Below, in pieces: positions 26,864-36,270 of a DNA stretch of 64,000 nt. The stretch is from Luteimonas salinisoli (GTDB taxonomy: Bacteria > Pseudomonadota > Gammaproteobacteria > Xanthomonadales > Xanthomonadaceae): NCBI RefSeq assembly GCF_013425525.1, contig NZ_JACCKA010000086.1, forward strand, positions 1 to 64,000, given 5' to 3'. The position numbers and the translations under genes were made by a program. The notes beneath the pieces were generated by a model that was not told where the DNA came from, made no database searches, and was given only the letters and a program-made list of their open reading frames with translations. Every line of letters begins with the position of its first letter. The first letter of the stretch is position 1.

Positions 26864-27709
26864 GTGCAACCGCAGACCTACCTCGGGCGCCGCCGCCTGT
26901 ACGAGGCCGCCTTCTGGATCCTGATCCTGGGCGTCCACGCCGTCGCCAACAGCATCACCACCAATATCGACCTGGCCCGCGCCGACCTGTCGATCGCCCG
27001 CTGGGAGCCCTGGGTCTGGGAGTGTTCGAGTGCCCTGGTGCTGCTGGCGCTGGTGCCCGTCGTGGCAGCCTTCGACCGGCGCTTCCCGCTGCAGCGCGGC
27101 CGGATGCGGCGCAGCGCGCTGGCGCACCTGGCGTTCAGCGTGCCGTTCTCGCTGCTGCACGTGGCCGGGATGGTGGCGCTGCGCGAGGTGGCCTACGCCT
27201 GGATGGGCCAGGACTACCGGTTCGGGGACTGGTCGGTGTACCTGCGCTACGAATACCTCAAGGACGTGCGCACCTACGGCTATTTCCTGGCCGTCCTGTA
27301 CCTGTATCGCTTCGCGCTGCGGCGCTGGCAGGGCGAGGCGGAGTTCCTCACCGAGGGCCGCGAGGACCTGCCCGCCGAACCGGTCACGGACCGCTTCCTG
27401 ATCAAGAAGCTCGGCCGCGAGTTCCTGGTGCGGGTGGAGGACATCGACTGGATCGAGGCCGCCGGCAACTACGTCACCCTGCACGTGGGCGAGCGCCTGT
27501 ACCCGCTGCGCGAGACCATGGCCGGGATCCAGGCGCGGCTGGAAGGCCGGGGCTTCGCGCGGGTGCACCGCAGCGCCATCGTCAATCTCGACCGGGTCCG
27601 CGAGATCGAGCCGTTCGACACCGGCGACGCCCGTGCGCACATGCACGGCGGCGGCGTGGTGGCGGTGAGCCGGCGCTACCGCCAGGCGCTGAAGGAACGG
27701 CTGGCCTAG
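26864..27709 (+). CDS. Membrane-bound LytTR-family DNA-binding regulator
   Basis: A 281-residue protein with four hydrophobic segments in the N-terminal half (AAFWILILGVHAVANSI, ALVLLALVPVVAAF, and two more). A C-terminal LytTR domain (~175-281) follows, with the usual order FLVRVEDIDWIEAAGNYVTL, YPLRETMAGIQARL, FARVHRSAIVNLDRVREI and VSRRYRQALKERL. There is no receiver domain, so it probably transduces a membrane signal directly to DNA. The GTG at 26864 is the best start after a GGAACC site; the ATG just upstream is out of frame. A nearby target is likely the divergent acyltransferase gene. Confidence 0.85.
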   Translation: MQPQTYLGRRRLYEAAFWILILGVHAVANSITTNIDLARADLSIARWEPWVWECSSALVLLALVPVVAAFDRRFPLQRGRMRRSALAHLAFSVPFSLLHVAGMVALREVAYAWMGQDYRFGDWSVYLRYEYLKDVRTYGYFLAVLYLYRFALRRWQGEAEFLTEGREDLPAEPVTDRFLIKKLGREFLVRVEDIDWIEAAGNYVTLHVGERLYPLRETMAGIQARLEGRGFARVHRSAIVNLDRVREIEPFDTGDARAHMHGGGVVAVSRRYRQALKERLA

Positions 27710-27833
27710 GGCCCGTTGCGCGGGAAACGCAGAGCGCACCCGGCTTCCCGCCGGGCGCCGGTTTCGTGCCCGGCGGGGCCGGAACCCGGTTCGACGACAG
27801 GCCGTTTCGGCTGCCGTCCGACGCGACCGGCGC

Positions 27834-28226
27834 CTATCCGCGCAGCGGCGTCTCGCTGCTCGGCACGTCGGCGCGAGCGCGCTCGGGCTCGATCGGCCGG
27901 ATCTCGTACTCCAGGCCGCAGGCCATGCAAGGGTTTTCCGCGGCCAGCGCCGCGGCCTCGTCCAGGCTGCCGGCCAGGATCGTCCAGTAGCCGCCGATCA
28001 CCTCCTTGCTTTCGGCGAAAGGCCCGTCGGTCACGCCGCTGCGCGAGACGGTGCGCCCTTGCGCCTGCAGCCGCTGCCCGGAGCCCATCCGGCCCTCGGA
28101 CTCGCAGCGCTCGTACCAGGCGTAGAACGCGTCGATCGCGGCCTGGATCGTTTCCTGCGGCAGCTCGCTGTCCCACTTGCCACGGGACAGCACCAGGTAT
28201 TCCGAAAGCGGGGGTTTTCCGGTCAC
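27834..28226 (-). CDS. YCII-related domain protein
   Basis: A 130-residue protein of the YCII/DGPF family, a ferredoxin-like alpha/beta barrel. The diagnostic TDGPFAESKEVIGGYWTI is present, followed by the end of the fold (EIRPIE). The GTG at 28226 gives a standard start a few residues before EYLVLSRGKW, with GAGGAA upstream. Members often accompany ECF sigma factors, but none is adjacent here. Function is unknown. Confidence 0.85.
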   Translation of the reverse strand: MTGKPPLSEYLVLSRGKWDSELPQETIQAAIDAFYAWYERCESEGRMGSGQRLQAQGRTVSRSGVTDGPFAESKEVIGGYWTILAGSLDEAAALAAENPCMACGLEYEIRPIEPERARADVPSSETPLRG

Positions 28227-28349
28227 GGTGGATGGTTTCCTCGGCGGTGATGGCCGCACAGCATACCGCCGGCGCCTGCCCGTCCGCCGCCGACCGCGGG
28301 TCGACATCGCGGCACCGCCCTCGTCATTCGGGCCAGGCCGCGGCGCGCG

Positions 28350-28697
28350 CTATTTCGCGGGGGTCTGCTGATGCATGACCAGCCGCCAGTCCTGAGCGGT
28401 GCGCGCATACACCGATCCGCACAGGGCCGCGTAGCCGTCGTCTCCGTCGCGTTCGGCGCGCACCCGGTAGGCCAGGGCCACGGCCCCGTCGCCGGCCTGC
28501 AGCAGCCGTTGCCCCGCCATCTCCACCCGCTGCCAGCGCGGTGCCGAACGGATCGCCTCGAGCGTCTGCGCCCGGTCCATGATCCCGGCCGGCGCCGGAA
28601 ACACCATCACCGCCTCTTCGGCCAGATTCGCGTCGTAGAACGATGCATCGCCGGTCCAGAACCCGCGCTCCAGCGACCAGAGTGCTGCTTCGTCCAT
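28350..28697 (-). CDS. NTF2-like/DUF4440 domain protein
   Basis: A 115-residue protein with the SnoaL/NTF2-like cone fold pattern: an N-terminal helix (LWSLERGFWTGDASFYDAN), a strand with VMVFPAPAGIMDRAQTLEAI, then a strand-rich half ending DWRLVMHQQTPAK. These residues match DUF4440-type proteins, which bind small molecules or act as isomerases. No catalytic residue is certain. Confidence 0.8.
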   Translation of the reverse strand: MDEAALWSLERGFWTGDASFYDANLAEEAVMVFPAPAGIMDRAQTLEAIRSAPRWQRVEMAGQRLLQAGDGAVALAYRVRAERDGDDGYAALCGSVYARTAQDWRLVMHQQTPAK

Positions 28698-28912
28698 CCT
28701 CGTGCTCCAGCACCGTCGGAGCGCGCATGATGCAGGGGACCGGCCTCAACCGTCGGTGAAGGCCACCGGCGGGCGCCTGCCCGCGTGCGTGCGCGGCGGA
28801 GCGAACCGAGTCGATCGAATCGAAGCCAGGCCGCCCGCCTCGGAGCAACCGCCTGACGCGGGACGTCGAGGCCGCGGATGGCCTGCCGCTTGCCGATGGC
28901 GACACGCGCTGG

Positions 28913-29365
28913 TCAGCCGCTGGTGAGGATCCCGATCACCAACCCTCCGCCGCCACCCAGGCTGGCGGCCGCCATGGCACGAACGATCCTGGCACTGCGC
29001 CCCGGCGGCTTGCCGGCGGTGGCGCCGTCCACCACGCCCATCTGCCCTTGCATGGCCAGCACCGCGCCCGTCGCGAACAGACCCAGCGCCAACCACCATT
29101 TCGTCTGCACCTCGATCAGCTGCGACTGCATCAGGATCAGCACGCCACCAGCCGCCGCCACGCCCACCGTCGCCAGATGCCTGAACTGGTCCGCCCACAG
29201 CTGGGCCAGCGCGATCAGCTCGACGGTCGCCGCGCCCTGCCCCGGCCGCGACGAAGCGCCAACCCGGGCCGCGTCCAGCGCAGCTCCAGCCGTGACCGGC
29301 GGTGAGGCGGCATCCGGAGCGTTCGATTGCGCGGGCGTCGGCCCGTCCTGCGGCATCTGGGGCAT
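28913..29365 (-). CDS. Small two-span membrane protein
   Basis: A 150-residue protein with a Pro/Ala/Gln-rich, probably disordered N-terminus (to ~60), then helical sequence and two membrane spans (VGVAAAGGVLILMQS and WWLALGLFATGAVLAM). A glycine run (GGGGG) follows near the C-terminus. The ATG at 29365 has GGATCGGAG upstream. The family is not recognised. Confidence 0.65.
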   Translation of the reverse strand: MPQMPQDGPTPAQSNAPDAASPPVTAGAALDAARVGASSRPGQGAATVELIALAQLWADQFRHLATVGVAAAGGVLILMQSQLIEVQTKWWLALGLFATGAVLAMQGQMGVVDGATAGKPPGRSARIVRAMAAASLGGGGGLVIGILTSG

Positions 29366-29590
29366 GCTGGCTCCGATCCTGGATCGACCCAAGCTTACTT
29401 CGATCGCCACGGATGCGGGGAACGTCGGCGAGAACGCCGCGCGCGCTCCGGGCTGGCCACGCAAGGATGGCGTTCCATCTCCGGCGGGCCGGATGCAGCC
29501 AAGCTGGACATGCCGGGAGTGTATGGCAAGGCCAGAAGTGTCGGGACGATCAGCGCAGCGATGGTCCGCCGCCTTGTCCGCCCGCGGCCG

Positions 29591-30928
29591 CTACCCACGC
29601 GCATCCGCCGACGGCTGCGGATGCGCCCGCAGCAGCCACGAGGCCGCGCCCACCAGGGCCAGGCCGATCAAGGCGCCCGGCCAGGCACCGAGCGCAAGGC
29701 TTGCGGCCAGGCCGCCGAGCAGCGCCAGCCCGCCCGCCACGATGGCGCCACTGGCATCGGCTGCGGCCACGTCGCGCCGGCGCCGCATCTCGAAGCCGAC
29801 CACCGCTGCCATCACCGGCGCCACCGCGAGCGCGCACAGCGCGATCCACAGCAACCGTCCGGTCCAGAACCCGGGCGCGCCCGGGTCGCCGGCATCGATC
29901 GGCACGCCCAGCCGGCCGCCCAGCCAGGCGGCCGGAAGTTCGGCCAGCTTGTGCCAGAGATACAGCGGCATCCCGAGTGCGCCGAGCACCGCCACGGCGC
30001 GCGCCACCGGATGCCGATCCAGGAAATGCCGCGCGGGGCGCTCGGCCAGCAGCACCAGCCCGACTTGCACCCACATCACCCCGACCAGCGCCAGCGTCGG
30101 CGGCAGCATGTTGTTGCCGGCCAGCCCCACGCCCACCATCGCCACCGGATAACCGCTGGCGATCGCCGCCACCAGCCAGGCGGCGCCCAGCAACAGCAGG
30201 GCTGCACCGGCCCCCGCCCCCGCGAACCGGCCGCGCTTCCAGGCGATGCCCAGCTGCTGCGGCAGCAACCACACCACCAGCATGTTGAGCCAGCCGATCC
30301 CGGCCGGGCTCCCGGACACGTGCGCGCCCAGCGCGAGCAGATCGCCGGGCGCACGCACGCCGGCGCGCAGCAGATCCGTGGCGGCGGCCACCGCCACCAG
30401 CGCCACCACCGCCTTCAGCCCGAAGCGGCGGTCGGCGCGCACGCACAGCGGCAGCAGCGCCTGCACCCCGAGCAGCATCGCCAGGAACCACAGGTGCACG
30501 GTGAGCGAAGTGTCGAACGGCGCCAGCAGGCGTCCGTCGCCGATGGCCGCCGCCAGCGCCAGCGCCGCCAGCACCGCCAGATAGGTCACGGTGGGTCGCG
30601 CCAGGCCCAGCGCCCGGCCCGCCCACCAGTGGCGCTGGCGCTGCCCGTCCGCCAGCCGCCGCGCCACCCCGTCGGCGCTGACCGCGGCCGAGACGAACAC
30701 GAACAGCGGCACCACCTGCACCACCCAGGTGAGCACGCCGGCGGACTCCCACACTCGCAGCAGATGGTCGGTGCCGACCACGCGGCCGCCTTCCAGCCGC
30801 GGCAGCGTGGCGATCCAGTGGCCGAGCACGACGACCAGCAAGGCGCCGGCGCGCAGCGCGTCGGGATAGCGGTCGCGGGTGTCGCGCACACGGTCGCCCG
30901 CATCCTTGGCGCTGTCGACGACGTTCAA
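29591..30928 (-). CDS. Acyltransferase family 3-like membrane protein
   Basis: A 445-residue protein with about eleven membrane spans. The N-terminal block RYPDALRAGALLVVVLGHWI carries the Arg and His typical of acyltransferase-3 proteins. The late block LPLYLWHKLAELPAAWL also matches. It starts at TTG after a GGGGAG site, and no ATG gives a full first span. It probably transfers acyl groups to an extracellular glycan. It is distinct from the acyltransferase at 25.3 kb. Confidence 0.8.
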   Translation of the reverse strand: MNVVDSAKDAGDRVRDTRDRYPDALRAGALLVVVLGHWIATLPRLEGGRVVGTDHLLRVWESAGVLTWVVQVVPLFVFVSAAVSADGVARRLADGQRQRHWWAGRALGLARPTVTYLAVLAALALAAAIGDGRLLAPFDTSLTVHLWFLAMLLGVQALLPLCVRADRRFGLKAVVALVAVAAATDLLRAGVRAPGDLLALGAHVSGSPAGIGWLNMLVVWLLPQQLGIAWKRGRFAGAGAGAALLLLGAAWLVAAIASGYPVAMVGVGLAGNNMLPPTLALVGVMWVQVGLVLLAERPARHFLDRHPVARAVAVLGALGMPLYLWHKLAELPAAWLGGRLGVPIDAGDPGAPGFWTGRLLWIALCALAVAPVMAAVVGFEMRRRRDVAAADASGAIVAGGLALLGGLAASLALGAWPGALIGLALVGAASWLLRAHPQPSADARG

Positions 30929-31056
30929 TTGCTGCTCCCCTGCGCCTCGTCCCGGACCGCGCAGGCTAGCAAAGTCCGTGGATACGGGAACCGCGCGCCC
31001 GGAGCGAGCGGGGACCGCATGCCCTGAGCGCTTGCGCGGCGACGGTGGCGGCGCCG

Positions 31057-31083
31057 GCCTTCGCGGCCATGGGCCGCTCCTAC
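31057..31083 (-). repeat. GTAG-type REP element
   Basis: A minus-oriented copy (GCCTTCGCGGCCATGGGCCG, then CTCCTAC) lies between the TTG-started acyltransferase gene and the 3' end of the 862-residue unknown protein. GC-rich imperfect copies of parts of it follow to ~31110. Confidence 0.7.
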
Positions 31084-31159
31084 AGGGGCGGCCGCTCTAC
31101 GGGGAGAGACCGCTCCCGTGGGATGCCGGCCGCGCGTGGGGCGGCAGCGGCATCCGCCG

Positions 31160-33748
31160 TCAGCCGAAGTGCGCCAGCGCGGCGTCGGCCTCGGACTGGG
31201 TGACGGTGCCGGCGGCCACCGCGTCGGCCAGCGACTGACGCGCGGCATCGGCCCACTGGTCGCCGTAGCCGCCGAGGAACTGCGCCCACATCTCCAGCCG
31301 GCCGTCCTCCTGCAGCTTGCCGATCATCTCGGCGCGGTAGGCCGGGTCGGTGTTGTCGGCCAGCTGGTTGCCGAGCGACATCTCCCAGTTCATCGAGAAG
31401 CCGTCGCGCTCGTAGTCGGCCACCGCGCGCTCACGCTGCTCGGCGGCGGCGCCGAACAGCTCCGGCGACTTCGACTCGGCATATTCGGCGGCGCTCGGGA
31501 AACGGATCTCCAGCTGGTCGCGCAGGAACGCCGCCTTCTGCTCGGCCGACGGGTTGGTGTACATGCCGGCGACGCCGAACAGCTCCCAAGCGAAGTTCGG
31601 GTCGTCGCCGGCCATGCGGTCGGCCAGGGTGTTGACCTCACCGCCCTCCAGCCCCGCGGCCGCCGCGGTCTCCTGGAAGATGCCGACATGGCCGGGCGAA
31701 GCCGCGATCTCCGGATGCGCAGCGATCAGCGACTGCAGCTGCTCCGGCGTCATACCCAGCGCGTCGCTCATCTCGAACAGCGCCTTGCCGGTGGACGCGA
31801 GCTCGTCGACGATCTGCGGATCCACTCCGGCCTCGGTGAGGTAGCGCTCGAGGTCCTCGCGGCGTTCGTTGCCGTTGATGACCTCGCCGATGAACGAGCC
31901 GATGCCGTTGACGATCGCGCCGATGCCCGAGACGATGAAGCCGGCCGGCGCCGTCACCGGCACCAGCTCCATCGCGCCGCCCAGCACGCCGAGTACGTCG
32001 CCGGCGGCCGCGATCGCGTAGCCGACGTTGCCGTCGGAGGCCTGCTGCAGACTGTTGACCAGCGAAGCGGAACTGGCGATCAGCCCCAGCCCCGGCGCCA
32101 GCCGGGTGGCGAAGCGGCCGAAGTCGCCGGCATGCTGCGCCAGCCTGCCGGTGTCGGACAGGCTGGTGGTGGCGCCGGCGACCAGCCGCGCCGCGTTCTC
32201 GCCGCCCTGGGCGAAGCCGGTGATGGCGTTGACGTAGTCCTCGTTGCGCCCGGCCTCCGCCGCCGAGACCGCACCCAGCACCACGCCGCCCGCCATGAAC
32301 GCGCGGAAGATCGGCGGGGTTTCGTTGTAGCGGTGGCTGTAGAAGTCGGCGGCGCTGAAGTTGCCGTCGGCGAACTCGTTGAGCAGCCGGTTGCCCGCAG
32401 CGAAATCCTTGTAGCCGCCCCAGCCGGGGGCGCCCTGGCCGAACGCGGCCATCAGGGTGGTGAACTGCGCCTGCGCCTCGGTCACGCTGCCGTCGTTGCG
32501 CGCCAGCAGCTCCGACATCGCCGAGGAGGCGGCATCGGTCAGCACGTCGCCCGACAGATCGGTGAACCCGGCGAAGGCCTCGCCGAGCGCGGAATCCGGC
32601 ACCCGCTGGATCTCGGCCAGCAGCTCCAGCGCCTGCACGCCGTGGCCGTCGGTGGCCATCGCGACGATCGCGTCGTGCACCTGCTCCGCCACCTCCGGGT
32701 CGCGCACTGCGGCGTCGAGCACCGCGTCGCGGTTCTCGGCCACGTAGTCGGCCAGCGCCTGGGTCGCCTCGATCTTGGCGTCGTAGGTGGGCTTGTGCTC
32801 CGGATCGTTGCGGAAGGCCTCGACGAAGCCGGCCTGCTGCTCGGGGGTGAGCGGCCCCGCCTGCGCCAGCAACCCGCCGAGCTCCTCGTCCAGGCGCTCG
32901 ACGTCTTCCACCGCGTCGTCGTAGCCGTCGACCAACCCGTCGAGTTCGGTGCTGGTGGTGCGGGTGGCGTCGGTGGCGCCGACCTGACCGACGCCGGCGC
33001 GCGCGGCAACGTCCTGCCAGCCGCTGCTGTGCACGCCCAGCTCGCGCAGCTGCGCGCCGGTGAGGGTGCCGCGGTCGAGCGCGGCGGCGATCGCGGTGTC
33101 GAAGGCCGCACGCAGCGCGTCGCCGCGGTCGTCGTAGTCGCCGCTGCGAACGTAGCTGTCGCCCTCCTTCTCGTAGAGGCCGCCGTACATCGGGTGCACC
33201 ACCGCATCAAGGGTGCCGTCCTCCTGCGCCAGCCGCACCAGCTCGGCCAGGTAGGCGGGATCGCCCTGGTGTTCGATCATCAGTTCGCCCAGCTGGCCCT
33301 GCGACAGGATGCCCTGGCCCTCGACCCGATCTTCGTAGTCCGACTGCGCGCGCTCGACCTGCTCGGCGGTGCTGTCGCCGGAGCCCTCCGGCGCCTCGGG
33401 CTGGTCCGGCGCCGCACCGGTGGTCTCGAGATAACCCTCGCGCGCCACCGCGCTGCTGCGGGTCTCGACCGCCTCGCGCACCGCGTCGGCGCCGAAGATG
33501 TCGTTCAGGCGCACCAGCTGGGGCGCCTGCAGCTTGCTGGCCAGGTCGTTGAGCAGGTCGGTGCGCTCGGCCTGCGGCAGCGCGTCCACTTCGCCCTGCA
33601 GCTGGGCTTCCTGCTCCGGCGTCATCTGCGCGATGGAACGGTCGGCGGTGGCCGCATCCGCGGACTGCAGGTTGGTCCGGGTGGGCGGCGGCGGAGGCGG
33701 CGGCGGCGCAACGTAGCCACCACCACCATCGTGCATCATCACTGCCAT
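31160..33748 (-). CDS. Large unrecognised protein with polyproline head and hydrophobic pore-like core
   Basis: Not recognised. The 862-residue product has no signal peptide. It begins with a Gly-rich patch and a run of eight prolines (15-22), then acidic helical sequence (~40-480). A Gly/Ala-rich hydrophobic stretch follows with segments at ~483-500, ~551-566 and ~576-622 (ASSASLVNSL, IVSGIGAIVNGIGSFIG), reminiscent of membrane-inserting hairpins in translocators and colicins. The C-terminal ~240 residues are soluble and acidic. A motif near residue 164 (DPAYLAELVRLAQEDGTL) recurs close to the C-terminus (DPAYRAEMIGKLQEDGRL). ATG at 33748 has GGAG eight bases upstream. A secreted effector or toxin is a reasonable guess, but no secretion gene is nearby. 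Confidence 0.7.
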   Translation of the reverse strand: MAVMMHDGGGGYVAPPPPPPPPTRTNLQSADAATADRSIAQMTPEQEAQLQGEVDALPQAERTDLLNDLASKLQAPQLVRLNDIFGADAVREAVETRSSAVAREGYLETTGAAPDQPEAPEGSGDSTAEQVERAQSDYEDRVEGQGILSQGQLGELMIEHQGDPAYLAELVRLAQEDGTLDAVVHPMYGGLYEKEGDSYVRSGDYDDRGDALRAAFDTAIAAALDRGTLTGAQLRELGVHSSGWQDVAARAGVGQVGATDATRTTSTELDGLVDGYDDAVEDVERLDEELGGLLAQAGPLTPEQQAGFVEAFRNDPEHKPTYDAKIEATQALADYVAENRDAVLDAAVRDPEVAEQVHDAIVAMATDGHGVQALELLAEIQRVPDSALGEAFAGFTDLSGDVLTDAASSAMSELLARNDGSVTEAQAQFTTLMAAFGQGAPGWGGYKDFAAGNRLLNEFADGNFSAADFYSHRYNETPPIFRAFMAGGVVLGAVSAAEAGRNEDYVNAITGFAQGGENAARLVAGATTSLSDTGRLAQHAGDFGRFATRLAPGLGLIASSASLVNSLQQASDGNVGYAIAAAGDVLGVLGGAMELVPVTAPAGFIVSGIGAIVNGIGSFIGEVINGNERREDLERYLTEAGVDPQIVDELASTGKALFEMSDALGMTPEQLQSLIAAHPEIAASPGHVGIFQETAAAAGLEGGEVNTLADRMAGDDPNFAWELFGVAGMYTNPSAEQKAAFLRDQLEIRFPSAAEYAESKSPELFGAAAEQRERAVADYERDGFSMNWEMSLGNQLADNTDPAYRAEMIGKLQEDGRLEMWAQFLGGYGDQWADAARQSLADAVAAGTVTQSEADAALAHFG

Positions 33749-33848
33749 GTCGTTGTCTCCGCGGGGAGGCGCACCATGGGCGCGGCGCGCGCATGGGCGA
33801 ATGCTGCGCCTTGCCACGCGCCGAGACATCTGGGGTTACCCCTAGGTC

Positions 33849-33866
33849 GGTGCAAAACCTTGCACC
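33849..33866. promoter_or_regulatory. Perfect inverted repeat upstream of the 862-residue unknown protein
   Basis: GGTGCAA-AACC-TTGCACC forms perfect 7-base arms about 100 bp upstream of the start at 33748, inside a ~310-bp gap with no other gene. Position and symmetry suit a repressor or activator site. No T-run follows, so it is not a typical terminator. Confidence 0.4.
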
Positions 33867-33925
33867 CTGCACATTGCCCCGGGGCGCATTACCGGCGCGG
33901 TCGCCCCGCAGAAACCCGCCATCCC

Positions 33926-33953
33926 GTAGGAGCGTGCCATGCACGCGAAAGCC
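33926..33953 (+). repeat. GTAG-type REP element (GTGCCATGCAC core variant)
   Basis: GTAGGAGCGTGCCATGCACG followed by CGAAAGCC is the second core variant of the REP family, shared with 16762-16789 and 55463-55490. It lies in the gap between the 862-residue protein and the DUF1801 gene. The flanking GGAATCACCGCC also occurs beside the REP pair at 55.5 kb. Confidence 0.7.
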
Positions 33954-34062
33954 GGCGCCATCGGCCACCACAGGGAATCACCGCCAACCCAACCGGAGCC
34001 TACCGCGGCCTCACCGCATCGGACGCAGGTGGCCGATGCCCGATGGATGCCGGCGAGGCCGG

Positions 34063-34485
34063 TCAGAACAGTTCGTCGCCGGGCAGCTTCGCCGCCTGCT
34101 TGAACCACTTGGTCAGCTGCGCCTCGTCGAGCTCCTCGTCCTCGTGGATGTGGAGATAGCGCACCTGCTCGTGCTTCGACTCCTCGGGCGGCGTGGGCCG
34201 CAGCGAGGCGCCATTGAGAAAAGTCACCTTCACGTATCGGGTGAAGCAGTGGTAGCTGAGGAACCAGCCCCGCCCCTCCACGCCATAGAAGGGCGAGTTC
34301 CAGCGCACCGCCTTGCGCACCTTGGGCACGGCTTTCTCCACCAGCGCATCCAGGCGTTCCCCCACCTCGCGCTTCCAGCCGGGCATCGCCTCGATGTAGG
34401 CCTGCACCGGGCCGTCGCCATCGCCCTTGGGGATCTGCGGGTTGCCGCCGGACAACAGGGCCGGCTTCTTCGCTGCCTTGGTCAT
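34063..34485 (-). CDS. DUF1801 domain protein (YdhG-like)
   Basis: A 140-residue protein with the DUF1801 core: VQAYIEAMPGWKREVGERL, then KAVRWNSPFYGVEGRGWFLS and a strand pair ending KVTFLNGASL. A C-terminal helical tail ends at DELF. These small proteins resemble frataxin-like or iron-handling folds, but their role is not settled. ATG at 34485 with CAGGTG upstream. Confidence 0.87.
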   Translation of the reverse strand: MTKAAKKPALLSGGNPQIPKGDGDGPVQAYIEAMPGWKREVGERLDALVEKAVPKVRKAVRWNSPFYGVEGRGWFLSYHCFTRYVKVTFLNGASLRPTPPEESKHEQVRYLHIHEDEELDEAQLTKWFKQAAKLPGDELF

Positions 34486-34776
34486 GATCTGCACCTGATC
34501 GGGAGAGCCTGAGGGCACGGCTCCTGTCCAGAGCCTTGCGCCGGCACAATTGGACTGCAAACCGGCTCGCCACTCAAATGGGCGGTGACGCCGGACCCTG
34601 CACGATGCCGCAACACAGGCCTCCGCTCGCTCCAAGCCGCCGCGAGCAGGCCGACGCATGCCAACCGTCGCCCCGATCGGGCGCCCATCCGCGCTATCGG
34701 CGTTTCCGTCGCATCGCGGTTGATCGACGTGCGTGGCGACGTCAGCCTGCCCCGATCCTTCACCGGTAGCCGCCGC

Positions 34777-36237
34777 ATGAAACTCCTCGCTGCCTGCCTG
34801 GGCGTGCTCTGGGCGCTGGCGTCCGCCGCCGCATCGGCGGCACCAGCGGGCCCCGGGCCGGAATCCGCGGCCGCACGCATCCGCGAGGACGTGCTGCCTG
34901 CCCACTACCTGGAAGGCCACCACACCGCCAAGTCCATCCCGCAGGCGATGCTGGAGCAGGGCATCCCCGGGGTCGGCATCGCCTTCATCGACGACGGCGA
35001 GATCGGCTGGCAGCTCGCGTTCGGCTACGCCGACCTGCGGCGCGGCACCGCGGTCACGCCGGACACGGTGTTCGCGGCGGCATCGCTGAGCAAACCGGTG
35101 GCGGCCATGGCGGCCCTGCATCTGGCGGGCCGCGGCCTGATCGGCCTCGACGACGACGTCAATCTGCATCTGCGCGGCTGGGAGATCCCCGTCGACCGGT
35201 TCACCGAGACCGAGAAGGTCACCCTGCGCCGGCTGATCGGCCATACCGCGGGCGTCAAGAACCACCTGTGGTCGTCCTACGCGCCCGGCGCGGAGCTGCC
35301 GACGGTGGAGGCCATGCTCGCGGGCACCGCGCCTTCGGTGGATCCGCCGGCCGTGGTCGAGTCCGTTCCCGGCCAGCGCTACCGGTACTCGAATCCCGGC
35401 TACGCCATCGTCCAGAAGCTGATACAGGACGCGACCGGCCAGGATTTCGCCACCGCCATCGATCGGATCGTATTCGCGCCTGCCGGCATGCGGCGCAGCT
35501 CCTTCGTGCAGCCGCTGCCGCCGGCGTTGAGGGCCGAGGCCGCCACCGGCTACGCGGAAGACCTGCAGCCCTACCCCGACCGGTCGTTCCCCTTCCTGGC
35601 CGCGGGCGGGCTGTGGTCCACGCCCGGCGACCTTGCACGTTTCGCGGCCACCCTCATGGCCGACCATGGACCGGGCCGGAACCGGATCGTTTCGGACGCG
35701 CTGGCGGCGGAGGTCTTCGCCCGCTCCGACGCCAGGCTGGGCTTCACCAAGAAGCTGGGCCCGGGCGAACTGCTGTTCGAACACTGGGGCAGCAACGCCG
35801 GTTTCACCAGCTACCTGGTCGGCTCGCTCCCGCACCGGCAAGCGCTGGTCGTGATGACCAACAGCGACCAGGGCTTCGACCTGATGGCGTCGATCGCCCG
35901 CGCGGTGGCCCGGGAGTATGGCTGGGCGCTGCTGGAACCCGAGGTCTACCGGGAAACCGCCGTCCCCCTGGACGCGCTGGAGCGCTTCGCCGGCACCTAC
36001 GGCGCGGAAGAGGATGGCGGAGACAGGCTGTCGTTCACGCCGGCGCAGGGCGGGCTCCTCCTCCTCCGGGAACCCGGCGCGGAGGCCGCGCAGGCGCTCG
36101 TCCCCGTCGGCGACGAGACCTTCCTTTCAATTCCGCGCAACACCAGCTACCGGTTCCTCGAGGCGAAGGACGGCGGCATCGGCTGGGTGCGCGTGACCGC
36201 CGCCAGCGGCGACAACAATGACTTCCCGCGGAACTAG
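34777..36237 (+). CDS. Beta-lactamase-fold serine hydrolase with C-terminal extension
   Basis: A 486-residue periplasmic hydrolase with a clear signal peptide (AAASAAPAG). The catalytic SxxK is S103-L-S-K106, the YxN motif is Y204-S-N206 (YSNPGY), and a third box HWGSNAGF follows. A ~100-residue C-terminal domain (from ~400) resembles the lipocalin-like strand domain often found on such enzymes. Fold members include D-Ala-D-Ala peptidases, esterases and AmpC. Activity here is not decidable. The ATG at 34777 is chosen for the signal peptide. Confidence 0.85.
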   Translation: MKLLAACLGVLWALASAAASAAPAGPGPESAAARIREDVLPAHYLEGHHTAKSIPQAMLEQGIPGVGIAFIDDGEIGWQLAFGYADLRRGTAVTPDTVFAAASLSKPVAAMAALHLAGRGLIGLDDDVNLHLRGWEIPVDRFTETEKVTLRRLIGHTAGVKNHLWSSYAPGAELPTVEAMLAGTAPSVDPPAVVESVPGQRYRYSNPGYAIVQKLIQDATGQDFATAIDRIVFAPAGMRRSSFVQPLPPALRAEAATGYAEDLQPYPDRSFPFLAAGGLWSTPGDLARFAATLMADHGPGRNRIVSDALAAEVFARSDARLGFTKKLGPGELLFEHWGSNAGFTSYLVGSLPHRQALVVMTNSDQGFDLMASIARAVAREYGWALLEPEVYRETAVPLDALERFAGTYGAEEDGGDRLSFTPAQGGLLLLREPGAEAAQALVPVGDETFLSIPRNTSYRFLEAKDGGIGWVRVTAASGDNNDFPRN

Positions 36238-36270
36238 GCTTCGGCCTTTCCAATATCTCCGGCATCGCCG

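Noticed and set aside
31118-34159. A 1013-codon frame antisense to the 862-residue protein
   Set aside because: Ribosome site, composition and internal repeats support the minus strand. The plus frame is composition-driven.
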